Positions 50,273 through 62,275 of a stretch of 64,000 bases of DNA are shown here, in pieces. The notes beneath the pieces were generated by a model, which was given only the letters and a program-made list of their open reading frames with translations, was not told the DNA's origin and ran no database searches. A program made the translations under genes and the position numbers. The first letter of the stretch is position 1. Every line of letters starts with the position of its first letter. The DNA is taken from positions 59,234 to 123,233 of the forward strand of contig MPNW01000185.1 of the NCBI GenBank assembly GCA_011800805.1, given 5' to 3'. The stretch comes from Hirudo medicinalis (lineage: Eukaryota; Annelida; Clitellata; Hirudinida; Hirudinidae).

Positions 50273-53192
50273 ATGGAAAAGGAATTCAGTTCGACTCTGA
50301 TATCAGAAGACAAGATTGAAGCAACAAAACAGCAATCTCAATGGTCAGAGATACCAACCTCTAAAGAAGGTCCAACATCAAGAGTTGGACACTGTTGTTT
50401 GTTTGTTCCTGCTCTTAATGCTGGAGATCAAACTGCATTGCAAAGTCTTGGAGGAGGCCTCTACATTGTGGGTGGAGCAGATCCCAGCCAATCACTTAAT
50501 GACGTTCATGTCCTTGAACTTGATCCATTTTCATGGAGCATGCTCATGATTGGTCCTTTTCGTGCCAGGTGATGAACTGATCTAATTGACTAGCTTTATA
50601 GCTATACACGTGTAAACTTTACGTATTGAAATGGACGTTAATTAACCAAACACACACTTTTTTTATGTAAAATGTTATGTTATTTTTCACAACATTTTGA
50701 ATTGAGATAGTCTCTGTTTTTCTTCAAGATATGAGCATTCAGCATTCATCTCTGAAGTCCACCCCAACAAAATTTTCATTTTTGGAGGTGCAGATGAGAA
50801 TGGGAACAAAAATGACATTCAGTGCCTTGAAATGGGTGAATTCAAATGGTCCAACATCACCCCATCTGGGGAACTCCCCACTCCCAGAACCTATCACAAT
50901 GGGGTTTGTGTCAGAGACAAATTCTTTGTCTTTGGTGGGGGAGGTTTGGGTTCTCATGCCATTGATGATGATGAGGTTGGTTTTTTAGGTTATGGCTTTT
51001 AATGAAACAAAGCATTTTGGTGCATTTTGAATCTTTGGTGCTTCACCTGAATACTTTACCTGGGACAACCAGAATATTTTATTTCAGACTAGATTTAACA
51101 TATAATTAATTAATATTAAATATAATTAATTTATTGAGATTAAATCCTACAAAATAATTGAACCTGTTAGTGTTACATCAACAACATTTGTATTAGTATG
51201 ATATTTATATTGATAGCCAAAGAGAATTTTAATTAGAATCAATAACCTAGATTATGATACAAGTTAGTAATAATAACACCTAAACATTACAATACAATAA
51301 TATTTAAACATACATAATGTCTAATTACCAATGGGATGATGTTATTTGTGCTAAAAAAAAAACCCCATTACTATAATATACTAACCTTAATGAAATACTA
51401 ATTTATTAATTTTCCTACAGATGCATGTCTATGATATCACCAACAACCACTGGCAGACCCTTCCAACCAATGGCGTGCGTCCTTCCAAACGCCTCGGTCA
51501 AGTAATGGTTGCCATGGACAACAAGATTTACCTGCATGGTGGCATGAATGAGATGGATATTTTTGATGACCTTCATGTGCTCGACCTTGACACGTGTTCG
51601 TGGACCTGTATGGAAGTTAAGGTGGGTTGGTTCTTATGCCCCTGATTAAGAATGCCACGCTGAATTGAGTCATCCTCAGTGGCAAGGGGGTAAGTGCCCT
51701 ACCCATGTCAGTGTACTTTTGATACTTTTCTAAATCCGTATAATTCATAAATAATTTATCGATCTTAATTAAGACCCAGTAACATTTGAAAGCTTATGAC
51801 ATGAATATTTATTACATAACATAAGATGACTAAATTACAAGTGTCATTGCTTTCCATGTGTCTTTCCATCTTTACTGCAAAAGTAATTGTCTGCCACTAA
51901 TCCACCATTGCCATACTTTACTGTTGTAATATTTATGTACACATAAAAAATTGTGACGTCCTTCCTCGACTGGTTTTAAAATCCTGGCTATGATGGTCAA
52001 TATATTTATTAGATTAGTTTTATTTTATGAGCTTATTTACACCTATGAGACCTGCCCAGTTTACATGTTTGAAAATATCATTTCATTTCTCAAATGTTTA
52101 CGTTTACATATTTTACAAATGTTTACATTTACATTTACAAATGTTAATGTTTAATTGCAGTCATTGACAACATTGTTATACATGCCATTTAAATAAATGT
52201 CATTCTTCCCTTTACCATATCAACCAAGATCATAATTATGCAATGTAAAATGTCAACAATTATGCAAATTCAACTGGAATTCAAGCTGTGGAAATTATTA
52301 ATTATTCATAACTATATAGATATGAATATCTCATATAACTTATATTTGAATATTCAACCGATAGGGTGACAAACCAAGTCCAAGAACATCTCATGGAGCA
52401 TTGCCCACAGCAACCACATATTCATCTTGGGTGGATTGCTCGGAGAATCGACATCAGACGAGGTGTTCCAACTTGACATCGGTCAGTAGGCCTGGTTACT
52501 TTTACTTACCTATCCTATTACATTCCACTATTTGAAAATTAATCAGTTATTAGTTAATTACAATTTAAATCTTGAATTAGCCATTCCTGTTGAGATTTTT
52601 ATTCATTTTTTTGGTCCATCATATTTTCATTGTAATGTTTCTTCATTTGTCAAAAAATTATTCAAAATCTATTTCTGTGACATGAAGTTATTTATTGTTT
52701 TGAATTGTGCTATTAATTATGTAATTATGATAATGCAATCCCAATTCCTCATGATTATAATAATTGACCCTTAATTAAATAAATTTAATACTGATGATGA
52801 GATGTTAATGTTCATGAAGAGACGAGAACCTGGACAAAGAGAGACGACTTGACCATGCCCCGGGCTGCTCTTGATTTTGCTTTATGTTGCTTCACTGGCT
52901 ATCTGGGTGAGATTTGCATATTATTTTTAAGCAAGACTTTAATTTATGATAATTGACCATAATCCATTATGCTTATCCATTTTATTTGTTTAAACCTTCA
53001 GGCAACAACAACGCAGATAATATCCAATCCACTTCATTTGAAACCAGTGATGACAAAGACTCTGCCTCTCCAGAAACCAGAGATCCCGAACTCACGACCT
53101 TTGCCATCATACATGGAGGCATGAACCACGCTGGGGACATTTTTAATGATTGTTATGTCATACCTTTAGTACCCAAACCCTGTGACGAGTGA
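50273..53192 (+). CDS. RABEPK: RABEPK-like kelch-repeat protein (Rab9 effector p40 family), with a frame problem in exon 4
   Basis: Six exons: 50273-50568, 50729-50975, 51421-51621, 52365-52481 (see below), 52820-52906 and 53002-53192. The start ATG has a good context (ACAATGG) and gives MEKEFSSTLIS. Kelch blades are clear: RVGHCCLF...LYIVGGADPSQS, YEHSAFI...IFIFGGADENGN, PTPRTYHNG...FFVFGGGG, PSKRLGQVM...IYLHGGMNE, then HIFILGGLLGES, and a last GGMNHAG near the C terminus after an acidic insert, as in RABEPK. The family binds Rab9-GTP and assists endosome-to-Golgi transport. In exon 4 the conserved start GDKPSPRTSHGA is one base out of frame with IAHSNHIFILGG. Using a later AG (exon from 52379 or 52385) restores one frame of about 374 residues but loses the conserved PRTSHG. 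Confidence 0.9.
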
Positions 53193-53596
53193 AATGCATC
53201 TGTCTTGGGATTTTTTGTTGGGGGTGGTGTGCACTACAAAATTGTTCTAGTTAGTTAGTAGTGCAATGATGTGCACTGAAGACAAGTGGGATTGCATATC
53301 TTTTACATGATTAAATGTAACAAATTGTTACATTGCAAAAGAAGCTTGTTTTGAATGACATTAATTAATTACTGTCTTGAGTCAAAGTGGCCACCAAAAT
53401 AAGCAATGTCAAGGCATGCTGTCATCAACGCAATCAGAATCTGAAGTTGCTTTTTTGTGTAATAATTGAAAGCAAATATAGCCAAAGATAATGCCGCCAT
53501 AAAAATGAATGTACTTAATGAACTGCAAAAATGAAATAGTTTTCTTTATTTCTCCCTGTTTGGGAGTCTAGGAATGAGGCAGGTCGATAAAAAAAA
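53193..53596. other. Convergent 3' spacer between RABEPK and CFAP299
   Basis: Short shared 3' region. A minus-strand AATAAA (plus TTTATT at about 53545) lies some 50 bp after the CFAP299 stop and is its likely poly(A) signal. No other feature seen. Confidence 0.6.
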
Positions 53597-55114
53597 TCAT
53601 GATTTTCTTTTTGTGATGTGGTCGAATACGACCACGTGAAGATAGTTCGGATCCTTGATGTCTGCTCTGATCGAGTTCTCGCCTGGTGTCAATGCCTGGT
53701 TAAATAATATAGACGGTATGATTAATTGACTAGCCGCAGTTGTTTATCTCATTAACTCTAACAAATTAGTGACTTAATTATTCAAAACAAAATCAGCAGA
53801 TTTTACTTTTTAAAAGTGCAAGTGACTATTCCTATTAGAATATAAGTATATTTCATTTGCATATAATTGAGCAATCTATTAATTGGTGTACGTTAAGTGG
53901 TTCCCATAAATGATGTTATATTCATCTCTGCATCTAAGCAACCGTTTGTTATTTCATCGATAATAAGATAAGACTATAAGACTAACTCTGGGATCCACAT
54001 TGACGATCTTTCTGTCTCTTTTGTTCCTGAAGAGGAGACCAGTAGGATTGTCTGTGATGACTTGATAGTTGGGAGTTGAATTTGAAGTTGACATCTGAGT
54101 TTCCCAGTTGAAGAAACTGCCAGACAAAATCAGTTGGTTTCGAAGATATATAACTTATGATATAAACCCTCATGGAACTAGCACAAGTTACTTCATTCAA
54201 ATAATTGTAGACTTTCACGGGCTTGGATACCAGTGTGACCAAATAAGATGGACTGTTCTTATTTCAATAAATGTCACTGAGTCCAAACCTGAGGTCCGAA
54301 GGCTTCGGCATGAGTTTCTTCTTTCCACTGAAGTAGATATCAAAATCCTCTACTTTCAGTCTGTGTGCATAATCGATGTATCCAGAAACCTCTTGATTGC
54401 GATTATTTTGGTCTCTTATGAAGATTATTGTCTGGTAGTAAATGGTTTAAAAATGTGAATGTAGCTACAGAAACCCTTGCAAGCAAGTAGGAATTGAATT
54501 CCTGATGGAGCTGCACCAAGGCAAAAGCCTTAACCATTCGACGATTGAGGCTCATACATCTTATGTGTATTGTTGCATTACATTAATTATGAAATATAAA
54601 CTTATTTAGAAAAGACAAAATCTATAAATCAATCTGCCTATACATTAGTATGAGTTCTCACTTACTGACATAATTCCATTTCTGTTACCCTCCTCTCTGT
54701 CACAGAGCTCAGCAAGCAAAGGATTTTCCTCTCTAATAACAACCCTGTTAATGCTCCTGAAACAGTAAAAAAAGTTGAAAAAAGGAGAACCATATTTTGA
54801 TTTTAAACGCTAACAGCAACTGATTCTTTTTGGCCTGTCTGTTCGCCTCGACCGCCTGCTTACGGGCCAGAAATTCTTCTAGTTTCAGCACTTCACCAGT
54901 CCCTCTGTGTCCTAAGCCCACCAATTCTCTGGCAAACTCTTCATCCTGCAATAGTTTATGGCGTACTTTGCTTAGAGCGTTGTGCTCATCTTTAGGATGC
55001 TTTTGGAATTACCTCCAAATAAAACAAATCCAATGGAGAAATATGAGAATCCAAAAATTCTTCGTAGGTGTTGTAATCTGTGATAGCATCTGCGCCCCTA
55101 ATCGTGTTCTCCAT
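53597..55114 (-). CDS. CFAP299: Cilia- and flagella-associated protein 299, complete
   Basis: Six minus-strand exons, 55114-55013, 54945-54815, 54756-54666, 54431-54289, 54116-53987 and 53695-53597, encode 231 residues, matching the human protein of 233. Landmarks follow the family closely: [38 protein letters not shown], the [14 protein letters not shown] helix, [20 protein letters not shown], a [11 protein letters not shown] segment, [15 protein letters not shown], and the end [15 protein letters not shown]299 is a soluble protein tied to motile cilia and sperm flagella; its molecular job is not well established. Presence indicates an animal with motile cilia. The gene is divergent to PGS1 with only 229 bp between start codons. 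Confidence 0.97.
54476..54558 (-). mobile_element. tRNA-derived SINE relic or tRNA pseudogene
   Basis: Read on the minus strand, the segment has an A-box-like CGTCGAATGGTTAAGGC, as in Leu/Ser tRNAs. About 35 bp later comes a B-box-like GGAATTCAATTCC. The stem partners are poorly conserved (GAGCCTC start against CTTGC end), so it is not a working tRNA. It sits in intron 3 of CFAP299. Confidence 0.5.
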
Positions 55115-55343
55115 GTTGCCTTAGAAACGAAAAGGGCAGGATGATTCTACTACATAGATATGTAAAATTCTTCGGCAGGATACGATTTAAAGTATGGAGA
55201 TGGCGATAAGTCGAGTTGTTCGAGTCATTCGGCATTTTCGGCAAAATCACGATGTTCTACTCAAAAGCTGTAGGTTAGAATTAATTAACGACTGTTCTTT
55301 GTGTTTTTGTGGTACTACATTTTTGTTTACTGTTTGAAGAACA
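55115..55343. promoter_or_regulatory. Compact bidirectional promoter, CFAP299 / PGS1
   Basis: The 229 bp between two divergent ATGs must serve both 5' UTRs and core promoters, unless upstream exons exist. I see no clear TATA box in a useful position; the region is richer in GC than nearby introns around 55190-55255. Confidence 0.6.
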
Positions 55344-58315
55344 ATGGCCACTTGGCGAGAAGAAGCCTGCAGCAATATTAAGTCGCAGAATGATGCATTC
55401 TTAAACCAAACTGAAGCAAATTCAAATGCAAGGAATAATTTAAAGACTCAAATGACGAATGCAGATGATAGCTTAGTGTCAAACTTTGGTTGGCTCAAAA
55501 GTCATGCCTCTACTTTCAAGCTACATGGGAACAAAGTTGAAATCATTCAGGAGCCCTGTGAATTTCATAGAAAATTAAAAGTTATTTGTGGTTATGCCTA
55601 TTTCAATGAAAAACAATTAGCATTTAATCATTCTATTATTTCTTTTGAATGTTATCTTAATTGTTCATATGTCACTTTCTGCCAACTTATTTATATAATT
55701 TGTAGACTTTAGCTAGAAATTCAAAGAAAAGAATTCTTCTTGCATCGCTTTATTTAGGAACAGGTTCACATGAGAAGGATTTGGTAGGCTTTATTATTGA
55801 TTTAATTGAAAGATTCTGTGGTATATACTAGAACCAATTTTTTATGTCATGGTTAGTTAGTCATCTCTTCATTCTGTAGGTGGACAGTTTGGAAGAAGCT
55901 CTGATCAGTTCAAAATCAGACAATGGTGATCTTAAGGTTACAGTCATTTTGGACCACATGAGAGGTTCAAGAGGAATCACAAATTCAAGATCAATGCTAA
56001 TGCCTCTCATCAAAAAATTCTTCAAGCCCTGGTCATCATCACCCTCTTCTCAGGTTCAAAATGATTCCGACCGGACATCCATGCAACTCTTTTTGTATCA
56101 TACACCTGATTTACAAGGGTGGCTAAAACAGGTGAGCGCAAGTATTTTGATAATTTTTTTCACTTTCTTTGAGTGAATTTAATTAATTCAGATTTTGTTT
56201 TTAATAGCTAGACAATTAAACTAGCTGGCAGAGTTAATTAGTTAAGAATTAGAGGGATAAATAAATAACAAATAATTTCCTAGTGTTATTAAAATGAAAT
56301 TAAAATGATTTGGAATAATCTCATGTTTTTGAGACCACTATCATCTTGTTCAATTTTTAAAATCATTCTTGCACTGTTATTATTGCTACTCATTGTTATT
56401 GTTATTATTTTTGTTATTATTATTGTTGTTTTTAATTCATGTTTATTTGCAATATCATGACATAATAAGCCACACAAGCCTGCCCTGGCAACACAAACAA
56501 ATGCAAACTATTAATTGATAGTAATGATCTACCAGTCTTACCTGAGAGGTTCAATGAGGTGGTTGGCCTCTTTCACATCAAAGCCTACATATTTGACGAT
56601 TCTGTCATCATCAGTGGGTCGGTTAGGAATTCAATTTTATGCTTGGTGTTGAATGATAATCACTTGTATTATTATTATTATTATTCATGATATATTTTAC
56701 GGAGTGATCAAATATTTTCTTCATGTTGGGATTTTTTTGTTTATTTGTTTGATTTTTTTGAAGTTCTAAGTTTCGCTTCCAAGAAAATTAACTGAGAATT
56801 TGTTCTTTTGACATGTAACATTATATGTCTTACCAGTTTCTACTGGCACTTACATAGTGGTCATTAAAACCCTTTTTGCCTATTTGACACAGTGCCAACT
56901 TGAGTGAGTCATACTTCACTGACAGACAGGACCGTTACATCCTCATAAAGGACTTCAAACCTCTGGCAGACTTTTACGATCACCTCCTCACAACCATTTC
57001 AAAATTCTCCTTCCTGGTCCAACCCGACGATTCTTTGCATTACTTCGATGAAGATCATCATCCTTATTTGAGTGAGTTACAACTGGGAGTCGTTTGATTA
57101 GCTGACCGTTGTATAAAATATTTCTAGAGGAATCCAGCAATTCAGAATTCAGGAAGAAATTGAGAGAGGAAGTTGAAGAGGTGATAAGACCTCAGTTACG
57201 AGTGGATCCGACATCAGATGATGATTGCGACACGGTCCTTCATCCTCTGGTTCAGATGGGGCCTGTCGGTGTTGACCAGGATCGTTTCCTCACCGAACTT
57301 GTCCTTAAGAAACTTCCCAATGGCTCACACGTCTTTCTTGCCAGCGGCTACTTCAACCTCACAGACGAATACATGAGGATCATTATTGACCAATCACAGG
57401 CAAGGTTTAACATCCTCACAGCTGCTCCTCAGGTTTGTGTGAAATATTTTATTTTATTTGAAAAAGTTGGTCTGTGATTCTTTACCTTGAGTTGTTGGTT
57501 AAGAAAAGTAAGCGATTTTCATGTGACATTACTTTTTGTATTGTAACAAATTTTCCCTTTTTTGTTGCAAATGTTTTTATTTTATAATCTTCATTCATAG
57601 GCAAACAGCTTCTTTGAATCTCCTGGAATATCCAAATACATCCCAGTGGCCTACACACAAATCTCAAAAAGGTTCCTTGACGATGTTCATGGAGAGAAAC
57701 AAGAAGATAGGATAGTGATCCAGGAATACATCAGGCCAGAATGGACTGTGCATGCCAAGGGGATGTGGATTTACCCCTCTGAAGTGCATGGGGAGGCCTC
57801 TCTCCCCTACATGACCATGATTGGGTCTCCAAATTATGGTACTGTACAAATCACTAACACTCCGAATTTAACTCAAAATAATTTTGATAACAATTTCCCT
57901 CTTGATAATTATGTTCTTAAAATCCCACTTGAGAGGTAATTCCTTATTTGAGTTTATCAGCTGATTTCTCTCTACCACATGTTATTGAGTTATGAGGAGG
58001 GCTATTTATTGTTCTGATCAGGTTACAGGTCAGTCAAAAGAGATCTTGAAAGTCAGGTCATCGTAATCACCACCAACGATCTGCTAAGGAGACAGCTTCA
58101 TCAGGTGATAAATCTAAACATGCCAATTTCTTTCCAAAGTTTACCACATATAAACATCTTCAATTACATTAGTCCCTACGGCTTTACTGTTTTAGGAGAA
58201 AGAAAACATCTACAAAGATTCGGAATTTGTCTCAAGAGGGACATTCAACACTCCAGAAAGGGAAGTGCCCAGATGGTTGGTGTGGCTAACCCCCCACATC
58301 AAGAATTTTTTCTGA
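55344..58315 (+). CDS. PGS1: PGS1, CDP-diacylglycerol--glycerol-3-phosphate 3-phosphatidyltransferase (mitochondrial)
   Basis: Nine exons: 55344-55580, 55706-55783, 55880-56141, 56536-56617, 56893-57071, 57128-57432, 57601-57838, 58022-58104 and 58196-58315, giving 527 residues. The enzyme makes phosphatidylglycerophosphate from CDP-diacylglycerol and glycerol-3-phosphate, the first committed step to cardiolipin, in mitochondria. It belongs to the phospholipase D superfamily: HKD motif 1 is H206-x-K208-x4-D213 (FHIKAYIFDD), followed by SGANLSESYFTDRQDRY; motif 2 is VHAKGMWIYP, where the Asp is replaced by Tyr, as in the animal enzyme. Further landmarks are LLASLYLGTG, LDHMRGSRG, ASGYFNLT and IGSPNYGYRSVKRDLE. 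The obvious exon 3 donor (CAG then GTGAGC at 56132) puts exon 4 out of frame by one base; a weaker donor after 56141 keeps it and adds three residues before LPERFNE. Confidence 0.96.
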
Positions 58316-58916
58316 TCCGTCGGTTCGCCTATAGGAATTTTCACCACAAGTCTAGGCTTTCCCAAGTAGGAATGAAATAAGAACTCTAGCTCAAGAAATG
58401 TCATCCAATCAAATTGTCAAGAGCTTAATAACTATTGAAACAAAATTATTGGGCCAAACCATTTGACCTAGTTAATTGCAAGAGTCCTCAAAATACCTTC
58501 GCACCACCGTACCCTCCTTTGTTTGTGGAGCTGCCACTGACTGATCATGCAACAAACTTCGATAAACGAGCACAAAAAAAAACGACATCACTCCAAATTC
58601 ATTCAAAAAGTAATTCAAATTCCTGATCTGTTTCTAAATGAAATAACAACGATGGTAAGGGTTGCAGATGGTGACGGATGATACCGTGGTTGTAGTAATT
58701 GTGAGAGACCTTCAGGGACTGATCAAGCCATAGGTCACAGGTGGAACAACATCCAGCTGCGTTGTTTGGTTTGCCGTTCCAGGCCCGCTTTAAGAAAAGG
58801 GCAGGAACAGCTACATGTCAGAAATATGTTGATGCCGTGACCTATGTACACACATGCATTTACAAACATAAAAAGGGTGTCACATCAGTCCTTTGAGGGT
58901 GTATTCAATCAGGAAG
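58316..58916. other. Convergent 3' spacer between PGS1 and the coiled-coil gene
   Basis: Both genes end here. I see no exon, RNA gene or repeat of note. Confidence 0.5.
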
Positions 58917-61212
58917 CTACCCGTCCACCTTGACCCCTTTGGAACATCCAGGGGTCTCTTCCATCATGAGGTTTTCAGCTGCCTTTTCATCTTTCTGCAA
59001 AAAAGTTAAAGCGGATATTTCAGTGACAGTTTAATACAATTATCACCAAATTATTATTATCATCAGTGAACTTAGATCTACCAGCTTCAAGGAAGAAAAA
59101 ATTTAAGCAATCCCACTCACTTCATTTGACATCTGACTGGCATTTCCTTGATCTTGTTCTAGCAATGGTAGTTGGCCTGATACTTCTTTCCTGTCATCGC
59201 AGGCAGAATCCTCTTCCCCGGAGAAAGACCTCCCAAAGGCATGTGCTTCGATCCTGCAATGCTCCCTCTCTATCCACACCCTGTGTTCATCAGCCAGCCT
59301 CCTATACTTCTCGTAGTCCTGCTTCAAGCAGGCCAACTTTTCGGCCATGTCCTCATTTACACCAGAGAGAAATTCTTCGCAGCTGTTCAAGAGCTTCTCC
59401 TTGTAGTTGAGGACAGATTCAAATTCCTTTAGTCTTCTCTCCTCGCGAAGTATTTTCCCCTCATTCCTTCGAACGACAGCCACCCGTTCTTCGAGTTCCC
59501 TGTCGAGGTGCCTGAGTTTGTGCTCCCAGATGGTCAAGATGGACTGTTTCCGTTTCAAGTCGTCATCCTGAAGGCCAAAAGAACTAGTCATGTAAGAGTC
59601 TTCACCGACGTGCCTTGGGGCTGAGGTACTGCTACTCGTGCCACTGCCGTGATGTCCAGAGGTTTGATGTTGGGCGGATGGACCTGAGCTCAATCTTGGT
59701 TTCGGTTTAGATTCTGCACAATAACGAGGAAATCGAAAATAGTCAGACTGTTTTGATTGACATGCTGTATGGGAGAACATGTGATGACAAATAGGATGCC
59801 TGAAGCTTATCATATCAAAACAAAAATAAAGCCCAGGGTTTGCCCCTCACCCATTCCATCTCTGGGTTTGCTGAACTTCCAGCCCTGGACATCGATTTTG
59901 ATCTTTTTGTTGCATGACTGTTTCTTTGAGCTGCCATCAAAGGACCTCTTGTTGGAGGAGGTCAGGACCTTCTTCTCACTTGGTGCCTGCTGCCTATATG
60001 AGTAGTCATCGATGTCATGTTCGTGATCATCGTCTTCATCGTGAAAGAGCTTGCCCTTTATTCTTCCGGTTAGGTGCCAGTCTTCCTCGCTCGGCAATTC
60101 ATCATCTTCGGCTTTCTTCTTTTTAGGTCGACCTCCCTGCGATCTCTTGCCCTTAAGGGGAAGGTCGTCGTCATCAAAGAGCACAAGGGTCTTCTCTTCC
60201 TTTTTTGTCATGGGGGCTTTCTTTTTCATTGATTTTTTCTGGTGACCATCGGCTGAATAAGAAGAACACATCTTTAGAAGCCTAATATCACTTTTTAAAG
60301 TTACATCACAAAAAATACTCAAATATAAATAATGAAACAATAATTCATTTATCTGACACTGCAGTGTCAATGAACTGAAACTATACCTGTAAAATCCTCG
60401 TCGTTGTCATCATCATCATTCAGCTCCTCCAGATTAAGTTCTGTCTCGTCCTCTCGATTCTTTCTTTTCTTCCTGACTCTGCTCTCATTCAAGGCATTAT
60501 CATCCTCGTCATTGCCGACCATGTCGGTTTCATCTTCGTACTCATCATCTTCATCGTGAATCTCACCCTGAAGCATTTCGAAGACAGACCTTCTCTGAAC
60601 ATCCCTTTTTGGTCTTTTCTTAGCTGAATCCTTTCCTTCTGCCTCTTCATCATCTTCTTCACCCATTTCTTCTTCCTCTTCATCAATTTTGTCTTGGTCC
60701 TGCATATACCATAGAGTGAATTAATAATTAATAAGTAAAAATAAAAGAAACTTTAATATGGAGTAGAATGTTATGACACAATTTTTAAGTTAAAAAGCAA
60801 TTGACAAATGATTGCTTGATGCAAAACTAGCCTTGCAGTTTTCCTCTATCTCTATTTCTCGAGCATTTTCTCTCCCACCCTTAGAGTTTTCAGATCCCTT
60901 TTTTATGGTGATCTCTGTTGGCACAAGTTCTTCATCTGAGGCCAGTGTTTGCCCTTCTTCAAGTACTGACTTTTTGTTTGGTGTAATGGAGCGAACAGAA
61001 TCTTCCTTGAAAGTCAAGATTTCTGCATTTTCAGCTGAGCTGTCACAAGTCTTCATCGTACTACTATCAACCTGCTCATCTGAAAGCTGATGTTTGTGTG
61101 GTATACCGTTTATGGCCGGTTCCTTGACATCCAGCGAGCTTGATGAATTATCAGCACTAAGTACTGGAGGCAACGAAGCAGAAGCAAGGGTGGTCACTTC
61201 GACGTCCATCAT
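58917..61212 (-). CDS. Unrecognised acidic/basic protein with C-terminal coiled coil, probably nuclear
   Basis: Five minus-strand exons, 61212-60832, 60699-60387, 60252-59851, 59713-59121 and 58994-58917, give about 588 residues. I do not recognise the family. From the N terminus: a Ser/Glu-rich region; a very acidic segment (EEEEEMGEEDDEEAEG) followed by a basic patch (KKRPKRDVQRR); another acidic run; a Lys-rich part with KGKRSQGGRPKKKK, which looks like an AT-hook or NLS; a Trp-containing block SEEDWHLTGRIKGKLF; and then about 110 residues of strong coiled coil (KHKLRHLDRELEER-type heptads through EKYRRLADEHRVWIE). The alternating charge and basic patches suggest a nuclear, chromatin- or RNA-associated role, by inference. 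Exon 1 reaches exon 2 in frame only through a GC donor (AAG then GCTAGT at 60831) or an unseen small exon. The start may lie further upstream. Confidence 0.6.
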
Positions 61213-62275
61213 ACGACGATCGCAAAAATTGTTTACTTGACAATCGGATTCGTCTCTAGAAATCATGTAACCAATCAATGTAATTACATACACCATGTCG
61301 ACGACAATTAATCGGTCTCTATGAGGCGAAACATTTTGGAACTATACCCGACTATGGAGGATAAATAATTGATCGAAATTAAAATCAAGATTAATCTAGA
61401 TCAAACCTTGGAAATGCAGACGTCCACGGCGTTACCTGGATATCAATACGTTATAAAGGTTCGCGATTGAGCGGATCTCCTAATAAATATTTATCGTTGA
61501 ATTCAGGCTCTGTAATTAAATAAAGAACAAAGCTATAACATCCGTCGATCAATTCATCGAAAGCGATTTTCGCACGAATGAAAGATCGAATTGAGTTTGA
61601 ACGATAAAAAAAGTAACACAAATAAGCAAAAACCTCTAATCGAGCACGCCTGTAGAATCGAGTCAAAGCGCAAACTTTTTGTATTTTACTTTTAATATAA
61701 GTCAATTTTGTTAAATCTACATTTGTAAAAAAAAGTTTAAAATTTAATATACTGCAGACGACGAATCACATATATCGCTACTTTCTAGCCTCCTTTCGGA
61801 CACTTCACCAGAAGAAGCGACTATCTTTTCGTCCTTTTATTGCTATAAACAAGTAATCCAAAACTTCAGCGCCTCTGAATCAAGATCAGGAAAAAGTACC
61901 TAACATTAATTGCCTAGTCCAGTACCTATGCAGACTAACAAAATCTACCACCGGATTTTAATTTTTCAAAAATTCTAAAGCTGTAAACGGTGATAAGTAT
62001 CACTCGCTAAATGAAACAAAATATCAAAGTTGCAGATTACCGTGAAAAAATCAAATCGAAGTCAGAATAAATATTGAAAAGGGTGAAGGCATCATCAGGT
62101 AAATTGTTTTCTGCGCTCGTTAACAAGTTTATTCAAGTTGTTTCGGATGTATTCATCTCTCAACGAAGATGTCAAAAAAATGGAAAAATAAACTAATCCA
62201 ACATACTCTTGCACAACGGCAGCAAGATACCAATCACTCAATCATTCCATGCACTGCTCGTCTACCACAAACTAT
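61213..62275. other. Spacer between the coiled-coil gene and IFRD (same strand)
   Basis: About 1.06 kb upstream of one minus-strand gene and downstream of another. It should contain the IFRD 3' UTR (a minus-strand AATAAA complement TTTATT lies near 62129) and the coiled-coil gene promoter. Short open frames here lack any family resemblance. Confidence 0.5.

Noticed and set aside
54476..54558. Functional tRNA gene
   Set aside because: The acceptor stem does not pair and the B box deviates from GGTTCGANTCC, so only a relic is supported.
61451..61705. 84-codon minus-strand frame in the spacer before IFRD
   Set aside because: No motif, no splice signals and no continuation; treated as chance.
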